From NCBI GenBank assembly GCA_037039685.1, contig JAWNGF010000002.1, positions 682,001 through 746,000 of the forward strand: a stretch of DNA of 64,000 bases, read 5' to 3'. The position numbers and the translations under genes were made by a program. The notes below the pieces were generated by a model. That model made no database searches and was not told the origin of the DNA. It was given only the letters and a program-made list of their open reading frames with translations. Below are positions 35,859-47,958 of the stretch, piece after piece (position 1 is the first letter of the stretch; every line of letters begins with the position of its first letter). Origin of the DNA: Ceratobasidium sp. AG-K. Lineage: Eukaryota; Basidiomycota; Agaricomycetes; Cantharellales; Ceratobasidiaceae.

Positions 35859-37959
35859 TCACTCCTTCCACAAACCCAACCATGCTTCAAACTCTCGCGC
35901 CATCTCACCAACCTGCTGTCTCCGCCTGGCATCCCCGCGAGCGCCCAACAGCCTTCGGGCAATCTTCTTCTCAGCGCCGAGCGCCCACGCCTGCTCAATA
36001 GCGCTTGCCCAGTCACCCGCTTCGTACCGTTCGCGTGTGAGCTCGACGCCCGTGCCAGCCGTTTCCATCAACTGCCTCAGGCCGTGTTCCTCGATAAACA
36101 ACGCCCGGGGGACTAGACCAAACACATCAGTTACAACGAAAACGAGGAAAAGAGAGGCTTACCGTAAACAAACGGCGTGCAACTATCCACACACTCGGCG
36201 CACGTCCCATAACCCAGCTTGCCAAGCAAAACATCACCCATGGCCGTAACATCGGGCATGTACACGTCCTTGGGCGCTACGTAGAACCGCTCGGGCAGGT
36301 CCTCTTCTCCCCAGTTTTTGGACACGCCGCAGACAATGGCGATCCAGTTGTCTGGCAAAAGTCGGGGTTCGAGGTCATCTATTTCCGCAGAGGGGTCGGT
36401 GGGTTCGTCTATCTTGAGAGCAGGGGAGATGGGCGAACCAGGATGAGAGTCCTCGGGCGTTGGAAGCTGTTCCACCGAGAGCGAATCTCTCTCGGGTGGG
36501 CTAACTTGGATAAATGCTCCCGGAGCGAGCGGAATCGGCTGAGGCACCTCGGTTCCCGGCGTCGGAGGTGTGAAGAATGACCCAAACGCTGGGCCCGTCC
36601 CAATTCGGCCGGTAGTGAGCATCGGCGAAGACGGGTTCGAAGCGGGTGGTGCGCCGGGAACATAGATATGCGAGGGGGTAGCGATGCGCATGGGGCTCGC
36701 TAGCGCTGCATGCAGATGCTCTGGGTTCTGAGCGTTGCTTGGCTCGGGAGCGAGCGAGACCACGCTGGACGAATGCCTGTGGTGCCCCGGGCGTTTGGTA
36801 GGAGAGGGTAGGTCCAGAGTCACGACTGATCCCTTGGGCGAATGGCTCGGTGAGGGGTGACGAGAAGGTGTGCGAGTGCCGACGGGCCGCTTGATCACTT
36901 GTCCACCAAATGAAACAATTAGGACCTTGTGTCCGTGCATCGAACGGGGAACGCCGATGGAATCCAGGAGTTGGGTCCTGTCGGTATCAGCACTCGGATG
37001 ACGTACTAGCAACGGTGCTTGGCGTATTTGCCGAGCAACAAGCTTTGGTTTGCCGGACGGAAACGGAACGGAGGGGTATAACGGCAGCGCGTCGGTTGGT
37101 CGAAGCAATGTGTGCGTCACATCTGGGGTAAACCTAGCCGTGTTGAGGTCAACCCATGTCGGAGATGGCAACGGGTGGTTGGGGGAGAACGAGGGAATCG
37201 GAATTGCGCCGGGAAGTCGGAGGAGTAAGTCCGCGCATCGATAGTCCTTGACAATTTGGTCCACGAGGGGAGCAAGGATGGCCTCGGGAATGGGCAGGTC
37301 GGGAGCCAACTCGGAATCGACCGTGGGATGCGAGGACGACTCATCAATGAATTGAGTACCGAGGTAGGAGTAGACTGAATCAAATGTGAAATTAGTGACG
37401 AGTGCGCAAGGCAGCGAGGCCGCATTGGCAGCAGCGCTGATGCAACGAGGCGGTTATCAGAACAGGCACAATGACAAAAGAAAGATTGCGCACCACGCGA
37501 GGAACGCCGAGTCGCTCAGGACGCAGTGTGCTCCAATCGACCCAAGCCATTCGACCTCCTGCGCAATCTTCACGTCGCGTTGGCGTAGGAAGCGCTGGAG
37601 AACGCGAACACTCTTGTCGCGGTCAACTCTGTCCAAATGCGGTTAGCGGGGTTGCCCTGTCGCGACACCTCGTAAAACCACTCACCGATAGGCAAGGGGT
37701 TGCACTACTACTGGATCAATCTCTGCAAATCGATAATGGCAATGCTCAGAGGCTTTCAAGCAGTCTGAGAATATGTGTGCAGGGGCAGAGGACACGATAT
37801 GCACTTCAAATTGCGGGCCGAGCGCGAGCAAGTGGGACGTAAAGGCTACAACCGGGCTTAGCGCCAAGCAACAGAACCAATAATAGACGTACCCGATACC
37901 CGTGTTGCATGGCCGTAGCCGTGGCCAGAGCAATAATACGCGATAACCGTGCGTGCCAT
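35859..37959 (-). CDS. Glycosyltransferase-like protein related to the N-domain of L-arabinokinase
   Basis: Start at 37959: MARTVIAYYCSGHGYGHATR, the glycine/histidine-rich first loop of a GT-B-like (MurG-type) fold as found in the N-terminal half of plant L-arabinokinases. Then LGPQFEVHIVSSAP, RFAEIDPVVVQPLAYRVD, WLGSIGAHCVLSDSAFLA, LVTNFTFDSVYSYLGTQFI and YRCADLLLRLPGAIPIP. A Ser/Pro-rich low-complexity insert of about 170 residues sits in the middle (around 36430-36900). The C-terminal part resumes with WIAIVCGVSKNW, LLGKLGYGTCAECVDSCTPF and LFIEEHGLRQL. No GHMP-kinase domain follows, so the fungal protein is not a complete arabinokinase. Estimated about 600 residues, about six exons. Presumably binds a nucleotide sugar; reaction unknown. 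Confidence 0.78.
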
Positions 37960-39793
37960 CTAGAATATGTTTAATGTTATAAAGAGAGTCGGTGGTGGTA
38001 GAGCCCAACACCAAATCATTCTAATATATTCGTTTTGATGTGACGTCAGCACTGCCACTATTTCTCGGCGGTGTGCATGCGCGCTGCCCACAGCAATGCG
38101 TTCCTATCACCCACTGACAATCGAGCGCCTGCACCTTGATCATCCAAAGATAAATCTAGCCAAGTTGAGAGCTCTCTCGTGGGTCCGTTCTCGCAATACC
38201 GAAGCACCTCATTCGAGCAACCCCCCGCTGAAACAGCGCACGCCAAGCGCCCGCTGGCCCGAGTGCGCGACTCTACGGCGAAATACGTGGCCACTTTCTC
38301 GATATACCTAGTATCAGGTGCTGGCCTTCTGCTCCACTTTGCCCAGCCCCGCCTTCCCTCGGAGTGTCACCACTCCAATATTTACAACTTGAGTAATTAT
38401 CTCACAATAGGCAAGAACCAGGGGTCCCGTGGTGCGCCTGATCCTCTGATGAGCCAGCACCGCGATATCCTGATTTGACGTATGATACGCACTCATGTAC
38501 TCGCATCGTAGCTGTGTCATAATAGTATGATCATAGCACCAGTCTCATGCAGCTGGTTGAGGGAGGTTGCCCAAAATCACAAAGGAGGGAAACCCGAACG
38601 CCTGCAGCGAGATCCGAAGTAACAAGGCACGCCCTACCACGCTTATCACAAAAAGCGCGCGGACACAAGAGACCATGACGCATGGGCTATGGACACCTCG
38701 GGCATACATGCGCTCAGTCATCTCCTCGTTGGGATCGCCGAGTCTTTAACCCGTCTCGGTCGTCGGGCGCTCGGGCTGCTCACCGGTCAAATGCGTGCCC
38801 CGAACGATCCAGCCCGTCTACGGAGAACACTTCCACAAGTATCGTACCAATATCCCCGAGGCAAGGCGTCCCTGGACTGCTCTCACTCTCGAATGAAGTC
38901 AAGTGTTGCTTATGGGTATTGCTGGTGGCGCACGCATTCGCGGTCACGTGCAGCCTGTCATTCGTCGCGTTCTTTGAACCTGTTTCCGCCCTCGACTTGA
39001 CGAAATGATTTTGAAGATACATGCCCACTCAGCAATAGATCTAGCTTGGTGGGAATATGATCAACATTCAAGCAGCCGATATTCTCGCCCAGAAGCTATA
39101 CTCGCGTACTCAAGCCGCGGACACCTCGCCTCAGCACTCCATTGTCTCTAGCAAGTTAAAAACAGAACATGACTACGAGCACCGCATCCAGCTTTGTTGC
39201 CAAGACCCACACAAATTCTGCTGATCAGTTGTCATCGTCGAAGCATGTGATCGTCCTCCCGCCGATATTTCAAATTTCTCAAAAGCTCCCGTGCCCCAAT
39301 CAGTCGCATTCCGTAGCCATTGTCAAGCATCCAGAGCGGGAGTAGTAGCGTGTGTACGACATCCGGCATGCATCTTCTGTTCAACTCGAGCGGATACACG
39401 TTCTTGGATTGTGACTAAGTGCACGATTACGGCGACGGTCCATGGCGACCCGCACTGCATGCCGTCCTTGGCGCGAAATCAACTTGTGTGCGAGCGATTC
39501 TGGCGTGGACCGGTATGTCCGTGGTGGTATAAAGCATGAGGGATGTGGGCAGTTGTTCTTCACTCCGGTAGTCATCTCCTCCAGCGCATTCAGCCCTTTC
39601 TACTCCAGTGCAGGTTCACTTTTCTTCTCCTTTGCTACGCAACTGGGTCAGTTTTATGTTTCCCATCTTCTACTCTCTAGCTGACTCTCCTCCAGTTCAG
39701 TGACAGGTTCACTTTGCACGCAATCAACTTTCAGGCAGCGCCTTTACATTTCAACGACCGACTATCTTTAACGTTCATACTACTTACATCAAG
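37960..39793. other. Intergenic region upstream of two divergent genes
   Basis: 1.8 kb between the glycosyltransferase-like gene and the Egh16-like gene. Small open frames (38058-38294 minus, 38682-39008 plus) show no family motif or splice support. CT-rich tracts at 39580-39790 (TCTCCTTTGC, CTCCTCCAG) look like the pyrimidine-rich core promoter and leader of the strongly expressed-looking gene at 39794. Confidence 0.4.
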
Positions 39794-40922
39794 ATGTTCG
39801 CCAAGACTTCTGTCCTCTCCTCTGTCCTCCTCGCCCTCACTGCGGTCTCCTCTGTGAGCGCACACGGTGCTATGGTCGCTGTCACCGGCTCCAACGGTGT
39901 CACTAGCCAAGGGTTCGGTATCGTCGAGACTACTCCTCGTGACGGGACTCGCCGTAACCCATTCCAGGTGCGTTGGATCAATTGCCCTTGGAAAATCAGC
40001 TTATTCATTGCTTGATCAATAGACCGATACTTCTATCATCCGCGATCGTGAGATCGCGAGTGGCGATGCGGGCCCATGCGGGCGAACCCTAGCTGGCGGT
40101 GTCAACGATATGGCCGCTCAGATGGAAGGTAAGCCTAATGATTATTGGCGCAAACTCCCGGCTTCTAAACTCAAACTCGATCTTGCTCAGCTGCGGCTTC
40201 TGCTGGCCTTCCTGCCGTTGATGAAAATGGTTCGATCACGATGACCATTCACCAGATCAACGGTGACGGTGCTGGGTAAGCCATCCGCTCTACTTCTCAG
40301 CCAGAACCAGCGCTTACCACTTGTCCTCCATAGTCCCTATACTTGCGACGTTTCTGCCGACGCATCCGGCCAGAACTTTGTCGCCATGAAGGTCACGACT
40401 AATGTTCCCGGTCAAAACTCGCGCTCCAACGCCAAGGCGACTGACTTCCCGCTTGTCGCTCAAATGCCTGCGTACGTCTGACTGTTCTCCCTACATATAT
40501 GCGTTGCTTACCGGTCATGAACAGCGGTACGACCTGCACTGGCGGTCCCAACGGCGATGCCTGCGTTGTTCGATGCCGCAATGCGGCTCGTGCTGGACCT
40601 TTCGGTGGATGTGCGGCGGTCACCAATGCTGAGCCTGCTGGAGGTGCCGCAGGCAATGGCACTGCGCCTGCTGCTCCTGCTCCTGCCGCCGCCGGCGCCA
40701 AAGCCAAGGTTTGTCCATTTCCCACTCAGTTTAACTGCACGTCATACTAACATCCGACGGTTCTAGTCGACCAAGAACACCCGTGATGTGACCGTGGCCG
40801 AGGCTGAGGCTGCCCTTGCTGATGATTTGTACAAGCGTGCCCTCGACGTTGTCAAGACCTTTGAGAAGAAGCGCATGCTCAAGACCCGCATTGCTGGTGC
40901 CAAGGCCGGCTACTGGATCTAA
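39794..40922 (+). CDS. Secreted Egh16/Gas1-like (DUF3129) protein
   Basis: Six exons: 39794-39967, 40023-40128, 40191-40275, 40334-40471, 40525-40708, 40767-40922; 280 residues. Signal peptide MFAKTSVLSSVLLALTAVSS, then VSAHGAMVAVTGSNG: cleavage after Ala would leave His-Gly at the mature N-terminus. Next GFGIVETTPRDGTRRNPFQ, TDTSIIRDREI, CGRTLAGGVNDM, MTIHQINGDGAGPYTCDV, MKVTTNVPGQNSRSNAKATD, GTTCTGGPNGDACVVRCRN and GPFGGC, all hallmarks of the Egh16H/Gas1 family (PF11327) first seen in infection-stage transcripts of plant-pathogenic fungi. An Ala/Pro linker and a short Lys-rich tail (VVKTFEKKRMLKTRIAGAKA) follow. Cys pairs suggest disulfides. Codon use is strongly C-ending compared with neighbours, pointing to high expression. 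The molecular activity is not established. Confidence 0.87.
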
Positions 40923-41399
40923 TTCAAAGCCCAGTCCGCCCGGTGCTCTCCACGGCTTGCTTTTTGTTATTCTTGGGTGTCACCGCGCCTTATTTTTTAC
41001 GCTGCTAGTTCACTTTTCCAGTTGCTTTTTTTATTACTTTTTTTGTAAAGGGGATGGAGTTTAGGGGGCTTTACATTTTGTAGATGTGCACTTCTTTCAG
41101 TCAATGGAGAGACTACTGTGGTTCACCGAGTGCGATGGTCATCGACCGATGAAGCGAGAGATGAGCTCCGGAGCAACCCTCGCATTATGTAGCATACATC
41201 GTAGCTCTGGAGGCATGGGGTACACACCTTGCGACATCAACCTCGATTTTCAAAAGGTTTTGGTGACGGTACGCTTGATGGTATAGTAAGGATATTAATG
41301 GACCTGTTATTACTTCTGGTGGCCATAAATGATCAATGAGTACATGCCAACAACTGATTGAATCCGCTTGCTAGTGCCAGGTCGAGAAATCACTCCCAC
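40923..41399. other. 3' flank of the Egh16-like gene
   Basis: T-rich 3' UTR-like sequence (TTTTTTATTACTTTTTTTG near 41030) and then nothing recognisable up to the F-box relic. Confidence 0.3.
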
Positions 41400-42989
41400 T
41401 GTGCGATCGGGTTGGGTTCGTCTTGGTCAACGCATTTAACAGTTGAACAGATGGCAGAGAGTTTGGTGCTAACCGGCTCATGGTCAAAATAGTAATATTG
41501 GTCTTCGTCAATAAATATGCAACTCCAAAAGACAAACAACGACACCGTAAACGCTTAGTTATGCTCCTTAGTTCGCCCAATTCGACGGTACAGCGAGTCG
41601 TGTATATCTTAAGCAATTGTCGGGGGGCTTTAGGAGCCAAATTGATTCGTTGCGGTGGTGTTGAGAGAAGTTCGATTTAAACAAGCAGGCATCTAGCGCC
41701 AAGACTTGCAGTTCTGGCAGCGCGAGAGCCCCACAGACCCCAAGCCAGACGTGCGAGAACCCTTCAAACACAAGTGCACCACATTCGAATGCTCAAGGAA
41801 GCTCTGCAAGTGCGATTGATGCTGATATTGTAATGAATAATTACTTGATACGTAGCCCGAGCAGGAGAGCCGGGAGAGAGCATCCGGAAGAACGTGTCAA
41901 GTTGATTTGGTTTATTTCTGTCGAGTTCCAAACCTCCAAATCAACCAGGTTCGCAGACCCCACATTGGAGCTAAGTGAGTATAATTCAGTAATATTGAGG
42001 CCAAACCGAATCAGGCGTAGCATAGGACTCGATATCAGAATGTCAAGAAGCTCACATTCAGTCATCGAAGGTGGGTCTTGGTAGGTGGACATAAGGTGAA
42101 GCTCAGCTAGCCCGCGATGTAGTGAATGAATTCAAGGGAGATATATGCCATCCAGGCGTAGAGACGTAATGGGGAGTAGCAATGTTTTAAGGTGCTTTGG
42201 TCGCGTATCCAATAAAAAATGTGTAGAAATGGCATCCGGACCATGAGGGGTGTGAATCAGATCAGAGGCGGTGGAAGAGCCAGTAATAGTCAGTTGGAAC
42301 TCGAAAATTGTCCCTGGTAAAAAAAAACCCCTAAAACAGAATTCCAAAAGCGATTCGTGACCCCGTTCCAGGGGGCGAGGCGCCACTGACTCAAAAGATC
42401 TTACCTGTGGTGCCACGGTAGAGAAAGGGCCAAATACGTCATTTCACTCATATGTAGCATAGTGCTCTGGCTCATAAAAACGAACATCAATTAGACGTTC
42501 ATTCGCCTGTGCCAAAAATGCGTTGGCTCGGTGCTTGAACCCATGGTTCGTTAAATTGAATAGGACTGGATCAATATGCGACCGCAATGGAAAGAATCCA
42601 AAGTAATCCGGCCCCAGTGAGTGCAAACACGCGATAGATACTCGGGGTATCTAGGGGTGGGAATCTTTTCACCGACGCGATGCTTGAGATTGCAGGTTCA
42701 GGCAACCAGGTAGACTATACGAATCAAAACCTCCGTTGGCAGGGCGTTGATGTGTATAGTTGTAGCGGAAGCATTCAGAGCCTGGCTAATCGCCGGTCCA
42801 GCTCGCCTTAGCTTTGTTTCATATGAGACAAATAGTGGGAGTTCATTGAATATATAGCCCGTAAGTTCCCAAGAATACATTGGCGCGCGTTGTCGGTGGC
42901 CCCGGATAGAAACACAAAGCATCCAGGTATTTATCAAGTGATGGGAGAAGAACTCCCGCCTCATCGAGCTTATGGATCAGTTCAATCAT
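41400..42989 (-). pseudogene. Broken F-box protein gene
   Basis: Read right to left: an ATG at 42989 begins a helical leader, then VSYETKLRRAGPAISQALN, the F-box INALPTEVLIRIVYLVA, and PRYPEYLSRVCTHW, HIDPVLFNLTNHGF, VAPQVRSFE, LKTLLLPITSLRLDGIYLP, LDILISSPMLRLIRFGLNI and LPELQVLALDACLFK, as in the large basidiomycete F-box/LRR family. The alignment is interrupted by in-frame TGA codons after YLVA, after HYATYE (near 42441) and after GIYLP (42132-42134, where Trp is usual), and by frame changes near 42850, near 42585 (after TLDSF), and near 41770. An intron could explain the first frame change but not the rest. Too many lesions for sequencing error; a dead substrate-adaptor gene. Confidence 0.75.
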
Positions 42990-43449
42990 CGTATCGACAT
43001 ATAGTATTTTGGTGGAATAAAGAGGCGTTGTTGGAGCGGGCTGAGGTTTCAACTAACTTACTGTGCTAGTACAGTAAGAGGGGAGGGTATACCAAACGCT
43101 GGGCGGTAAACATTCATACATATTCAGGCACTGAAATGATGTCTGAAAGTTCAGGAATGAGTTCATGGTTCGGCCAGCAGTCGCCTATATTTCACCAATC
43201 TGGTAAGCCCGATATTACCTTAGCTGATGATTCCGACTCCGATCTCGGACCATGTGAATGGCCCTTACAGCACCCGGCACTTCGTGAGGTAGATTCACTC
43301 CCTGCTTGCTTTTATCTCCACAGTTCCAGCACTCTCGATCCAATAAAAACAATACAGTACAATCACCCATATATGCTACACAACATTTCGGTCGCAAAGC
43401 CCAGGTCGGACGTATGTTACCCCCCGCAAGCCCCAATTGCTGATCAAAG

Positions 43450-44397
43450 TCATAGTTCTTTTCCTTGAGAGAGCCTCACAAATATCTAAAGTCTTGTCAG
43501 CACCCAGGCCTATTAGCACCCTACTTACACTTGCCTCATAATACACATCTGATGATTGAGCGCCCACCAGCGACCACTTGTGATTGATCACCATGTGGGG
43601 TACGCTTGAGATACCCATACTACGACAAAGGTCGATTGTATGCTCAACTTCATCCGACAAGACGTTAGACTCGAGGAACATAAAGGTCTAGATAGCAAAC
43701 TGAAGTGAGCAGGTATCAATGATAATTCTAGTGTGGTTAGATTACTTCTTCTGGTGACATCATTTTTGCTTGCTCACAACACCGGGCTAGAGTTTGAAAA
43801 TCTTCCAAGTCCCCCATGTTATCGTGATACGCTCGGAAGAGCTCGGTGAGTAGCGCTTGCTGTGAGTTCTGGCCACCCTTTTGGTAAGCGAAAAGGAGCA
43901 GGCGGTTGGCCAGGATTGATTTCCATAGGGTCTTTGGTGGGCCACGACTTCCCCGAATTTCAGGAACACCGCATGTGCTGTAACCATACGATGCGACTTA
44001 CAGGCTGATTCCAAGCTGCTTCGCCCTTTCGGATAGTGTTCGGGTAATGGTGGTATCACTGGCAAGAATATTCGCCAACGATTGAGATTGGGATAAAGTA
44101 TGATTGGGCTAGCTTACCGTGCCCGAAACCCCTCCCGCGCCTGGTCTGCCATGCAAGAAAGACCTGCACGTAGTTCAAACGCCTTATACTCGATATGAAA
44201 GCACAAGGGAAGGCGGTTTGTATATGCGCGAGCAATTGCCTTCCGGAGCTCCAATGTAGCGATGTAGCACCAGGGGCTAATAATGGGGAGGGCGCATAAG
44301 CGGAGTAACGTAAATAGATTCGATAAACCAACCAAACCACATCGCTGGCTATCCACAAATCGATTACTCGCCCGGTGGTAGTAGTGGGCATTGTCAT
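43450..44397 (-). CDS. DsbA/FrnE-type thioredoxin-fold oxidoreductase
   Basis: At first sight fragmented, but introns restore one 225-residue frame. Start at 44397 (MTMPTTTTGRVIDLWIASDV). The active site CPWC at residues 22-25 is assembled across an intron (GTTGGTTTA to ATTAG). Then YIATLELRKAIARAY, LCFHIEYKAFELRAG, TRTLSERAKQLGIS, ILANRLLLFAYQKGGQ, LLTELFRAYHDNMGD, FLESNVLSDEVEHTIDLC, ISSVPHMVINHKWSLVGAQ and SSDVYYEA. The cis-Pro loop (SSVPHMVI) is present. This matches the FrnE/DsbA-like family (PF01323), cytosolic proteins of thiol redox or glutathione-linked metabolism. Slightly short and with a brief C-terminus ending QGKEL. No signal peptide. Stop at 43450-43452. Confidence 0.8.
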
Positions 44398-45506
44398 GAG
44401 GAGGCGGGAGGTGTTCTGGTACAAAGTCGGCGATTGGCCACAGATACCACACCATGCGGCCTTATATATGGCCCTCACCCTTAGCCTTGCGTCCTCTTAC
44501 TTACATCCTCGGCCAAAAACGCCCGACAGTTCAACATTTGCAAATACTGTTTCGCATTCCACGCCAAGGGGCAGCAGTTGTAGCGTTTCTCTACAAATGA
44601 AGCATGGTACTACTTTAGCTCCTCAATGCCAAATCTAGGCAAAAAGTCTACCAGCTCAATTTTCTTGGACTGAACATGACAGTAGGACCGGTTCTTCGAG
44701 GCCGATGCTATGACGAATTGTGGGGATCGCCCGGTCTTCAAGCACACCGCCGAGGCGGTGCGAGGAGGGTGGGGCTTGGCGCAGTCGATGTGAACTTGAA
44801 GGGAACGTACCAACACTAAACTAAGCTGCTACCGTAAAGCTTTGTGTCAGCTCTCAATTTGAATCGGATATCAATGCCCGAGTTGTGTAATTCGAGGTGG
44901 ATCTTTAAGGCTTGGTTGGCCCCATGGCTGATGGCGCTCAAGGGTAAAAGGCAAGGGTGTCCTGTTTGTTGGTAGGACTTGCCTTCTTTTAAATCTACAC
45001 AACAAAGGAAGCTTCGGAAGGGAGCCCCTCTTTAGAGAAACTTGGGGTTTGGACTTGGCCTTCATGGGCGTCGTGGGAGGCATATTGAGGCGCATATAGC
45101 CGATTACCTTTCATTGAGAGACAAACCAACCAGGGAGAAGCACAAATGCCAGAGCGCACTGCGGAGTTGGCGGCCAGTGGTAGCTTCGTGGTCCGTTTTT
45201 GCTACTGTATTGCTTCAAGTCGGCAACGTGTCCGAAGATCTTCGGACGTACTCTTCGCGGACTCGTTATCCGCTGCTCACTACAGGTGAATATCCGTATG
45301 GTCTATTGGTTTGAGGATATAGAGCTCCGATCCCCTGTTGTGAGGAGGTTGAGATACATGACACTAGGCGGTGACTCCATTCCAGGAGAGTTTAATTATA
45401 GAGAGGGCGAAGAGGCTCGCCGTATTTGGGCATGTTTTGACCAGAGTGTTTAGCGCCCAGGTGTCTGCAACCACAACCACATCGAGGCGCCTTGGATACT
45501 GAGAGT
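44398..45506. other. Intergenic with coding-like minus-strand fragments
   Basis: Between the FrnE-like and GUP1-like genes. On the minus strand around 44960-44820 one frame reads ISHGANQALKIHLELHNSG and around 44790-44610 another reads FVIASASKNRSYCHVQSKK then IELVDFLPRFGIEELK before a stop. They look protein-like but could not be joined or named; possibly a small unrecognised gene or a relic. The rest is promoter-like. Confidence 0.3.
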
Positions 45507-47820
45507 ATGCCAAGCGATATGCAAAGCAATCGTCCATTATCGCCTCTGATGGTATATGAAACCGCGGAAAAAGAATGGAAATCGCTTGGTGTTGTTGCCT
45601 TAACTGTTCAAACGCCAACTTCTTCTAGTTTTACCCCTCCCGATTCACAGCCACCACCTCCGCCTCCTAGGTGGCATACCCCAGAGTATTTATTCTATGG
45701 ACTCGCATTTTTGGTAGTTGTGCCGTACATGGCGAAGGTAACATATGACATTAGCAATGGTAAGAGTGATTTAAGTCCACGTTGTTATTCATGCCAAACA
45801 AGAACACAAGAGTCAAATCCAAACTTTTACAAGATATTACCCCGCTTACAGCCGGGATGGATATTCGGCCGTCGGGTCGTAAGTGCGAGACTCTATTGGA
45901 TTCTCGCTTGTATTTGACTTTGGTTTAGGATAATAGCGACGCTCAATATCGATCTTTTCGATCCAATATCCCAGCCTTGCTCGCACTCGCTACGGTTCAC
46001 CTGATATCGGGCCGACTATATACTCGCATTGGCCGTTTATTCTCGAATGATCATCCCACTGGGCACTTGAATACCCCACCTCGAACACCTTTCTTACTTG
46101 GATTCTCACTCTTTATGCTTGCTGGCCTTCATGGAACTAGTATCCTAAAAATTCTAGTTATCTTGGCTGCCAATTATGGTGTTGCCAGGCTCAAAATACC
46201 TGCCCTGACGTGGATATTCAATGCTGCGGTGCTTTTTGCGAGCAACTGGTATGAAGGATTCCGGTTTGGTGCCATACACGGGGCATTCGCTAGCCTGGTC
46301 AGTTATTGGATTGATAAATTTGTTTCCTTGTCTGACGCTACGACAGGATAGTATTCCAGGGTTTTACCCTCGTTGGCACATTAGCTTCAACATCACAATG
46401 CTTCGACTACTTTCGTTCGGCATGGACTATTACTGGGCATCCAGCAGTACATCAACCAAAGAGGTGCGTAAAATCTATATCTCGTCAGGCATCCGTTGAT
46501 CACTTGACGGGGGGGTTGTTCAGCCTGGCAGTAATATGTCGCACAAGCAACGCGTCGCTCACTCACACCCTTTGGAGGTGTATTCTTTTACCAATTTTTT
46601 GGCCTATGTCTTATATCCTCCGCTATACATCGCCGGCCCTATAATGTCGTTCAACGACTTTATGTGGCAGGTAAGCAACTACTTGATATTCCACATGTAA
46701 TTTCTAAAACCTCACCAGATACGCCGTCCTCTGCGGGCAAGTACGTCTGCCACGACTCCGTTCCCGACCGCGTACGCGATCCGCTTCCTTGCTTGCCTGG
46801 TTACGTTGGAATTTATCCTGCACATGATGTACGTCGTCGCAATAAAAGACACTCACGCTTGGCATGGGCTCAGCCCATTGCAACTGAGCATGGTCGGGTT
46901 CTGGAACTTGATAGTTGTATGGATGAAGGTGCGTGCAGGACCTGTTTTAGACTCAAGGCAACGCGGACTGGAGCTTACCCCCAACTTGAAGCTTCTAATT
47001 CCATGGCGCTTCTTTCGATTGTGGGCTCTTGCGGACGGAATTGACCCTCCTGAGAATATGGTTCGCTGCATGGCCAATAATTATTCTATCCTTGGATTTT
47101 GGAGAAGCTGGCATAGAAGCTACAATCTTTGGCTAGTTAGGTATGTAAACACCTCGTTCACTGTTCCTTCCAAGCTGGAACGTCATTACAGGTATATATA
47201 TATCCCACTGGGGGGCTCATCCCACGAGCTTCGCAACACGCTGCTTGTCTTCACGTTCGTAGCCCTCTGGCACGATTTGACCTTTAAGCTACTTGCGTGG
47301 GGCTGGCTTGTTAGTGTGTTTTTTGTGCCCGAGGTACTGGCTAGGAGTCTAGTCAGCCGCTCAAAGGTGAGTGAAAAGTGTAGGTTTCGTCGAACGGAAG
47401 CCTAACTGGGTCATTGACTTTCGTTTAGTTCGGCAATCGCGTTTGGTATAGACATGTCTCTGCCCTTGGTGGGGTGGCCAATATCTTGCTCCTGATGGGC
47501 GCCAACCTAGTTGGTTTCGTGATAGGGCTTGACGGTATGAAGTATTTTGTATCGGAACTTGTAGGCAGCTGGCAAGGTGTGTTCGATGTTCTCATTGAGG
47601 CCTCACTGAGGCTAGCAATTGGAAAAAAAAATTATGACGTTGATACTAGGGATCCGATTCCTCTTGGCCGCCTGTATTTGTTTGTTTATTGCCGTGCAAG
47701 TGATGTTCGAGTACCGGTGTGTCATATGCATCTCGTGATGTCATATTGTACTGTAAGCTGATATACTTCGTACATCGCAGTGAAGAAGAAGCCCGAAGAG
47801 GAATCCATCGGCGTTGCTAA
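45507..47820 (+). CDS. GUP1: GUP1-like MBOAT O-acyltransferase
   Basis: About ten exons, roughly 600 residues. Pro-rich N-terminus, then [20 protein letters not shown] (first membrane span), [152 protein letters not shown] and [15 protein letters not shown]; the His in ALWHD is the conserved MBOAT active-site residue. The C-terminus [18 protein letters not shown] matches Gup1 proteins. In yeast Gup1 remodels GPI-anchor lipids in the ER, which fits the GPI-anchored enzymes in this window. The start is the first ATG (45507) of the open frame. The last introns use GATACTAG (near 47650) and ACATCGCAG as acceptors. Confidence 0.9.
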
Positions 47821-47958
47821 CTTCTTTTTTGGCCATATCGTATACTCAGCATTCACTTTGGTATTTGCTTCGTATCGTATTATAGTTTTTCCGAGAGGAA
47901 AGACAGAAGTCGGTAGTTTCTCCGAGGACTACGTACTTCAATACACCTGATGTTAATT

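Noticed and set aside
43450..44397. Apparent pseudogene of a FrnE-like protein with a stop and frameshift
   Set aside because: A 54-nt intron (GTAAGT to GGGGAAG) and a phase-2 intron before CPWC restore one continuous frame with the active site intact.
45492..45506. TTG as an upstream start for the GUP1-like gene
   Set aside because: Not an ATG; the in-frame ATG at 45507 is sufficient.
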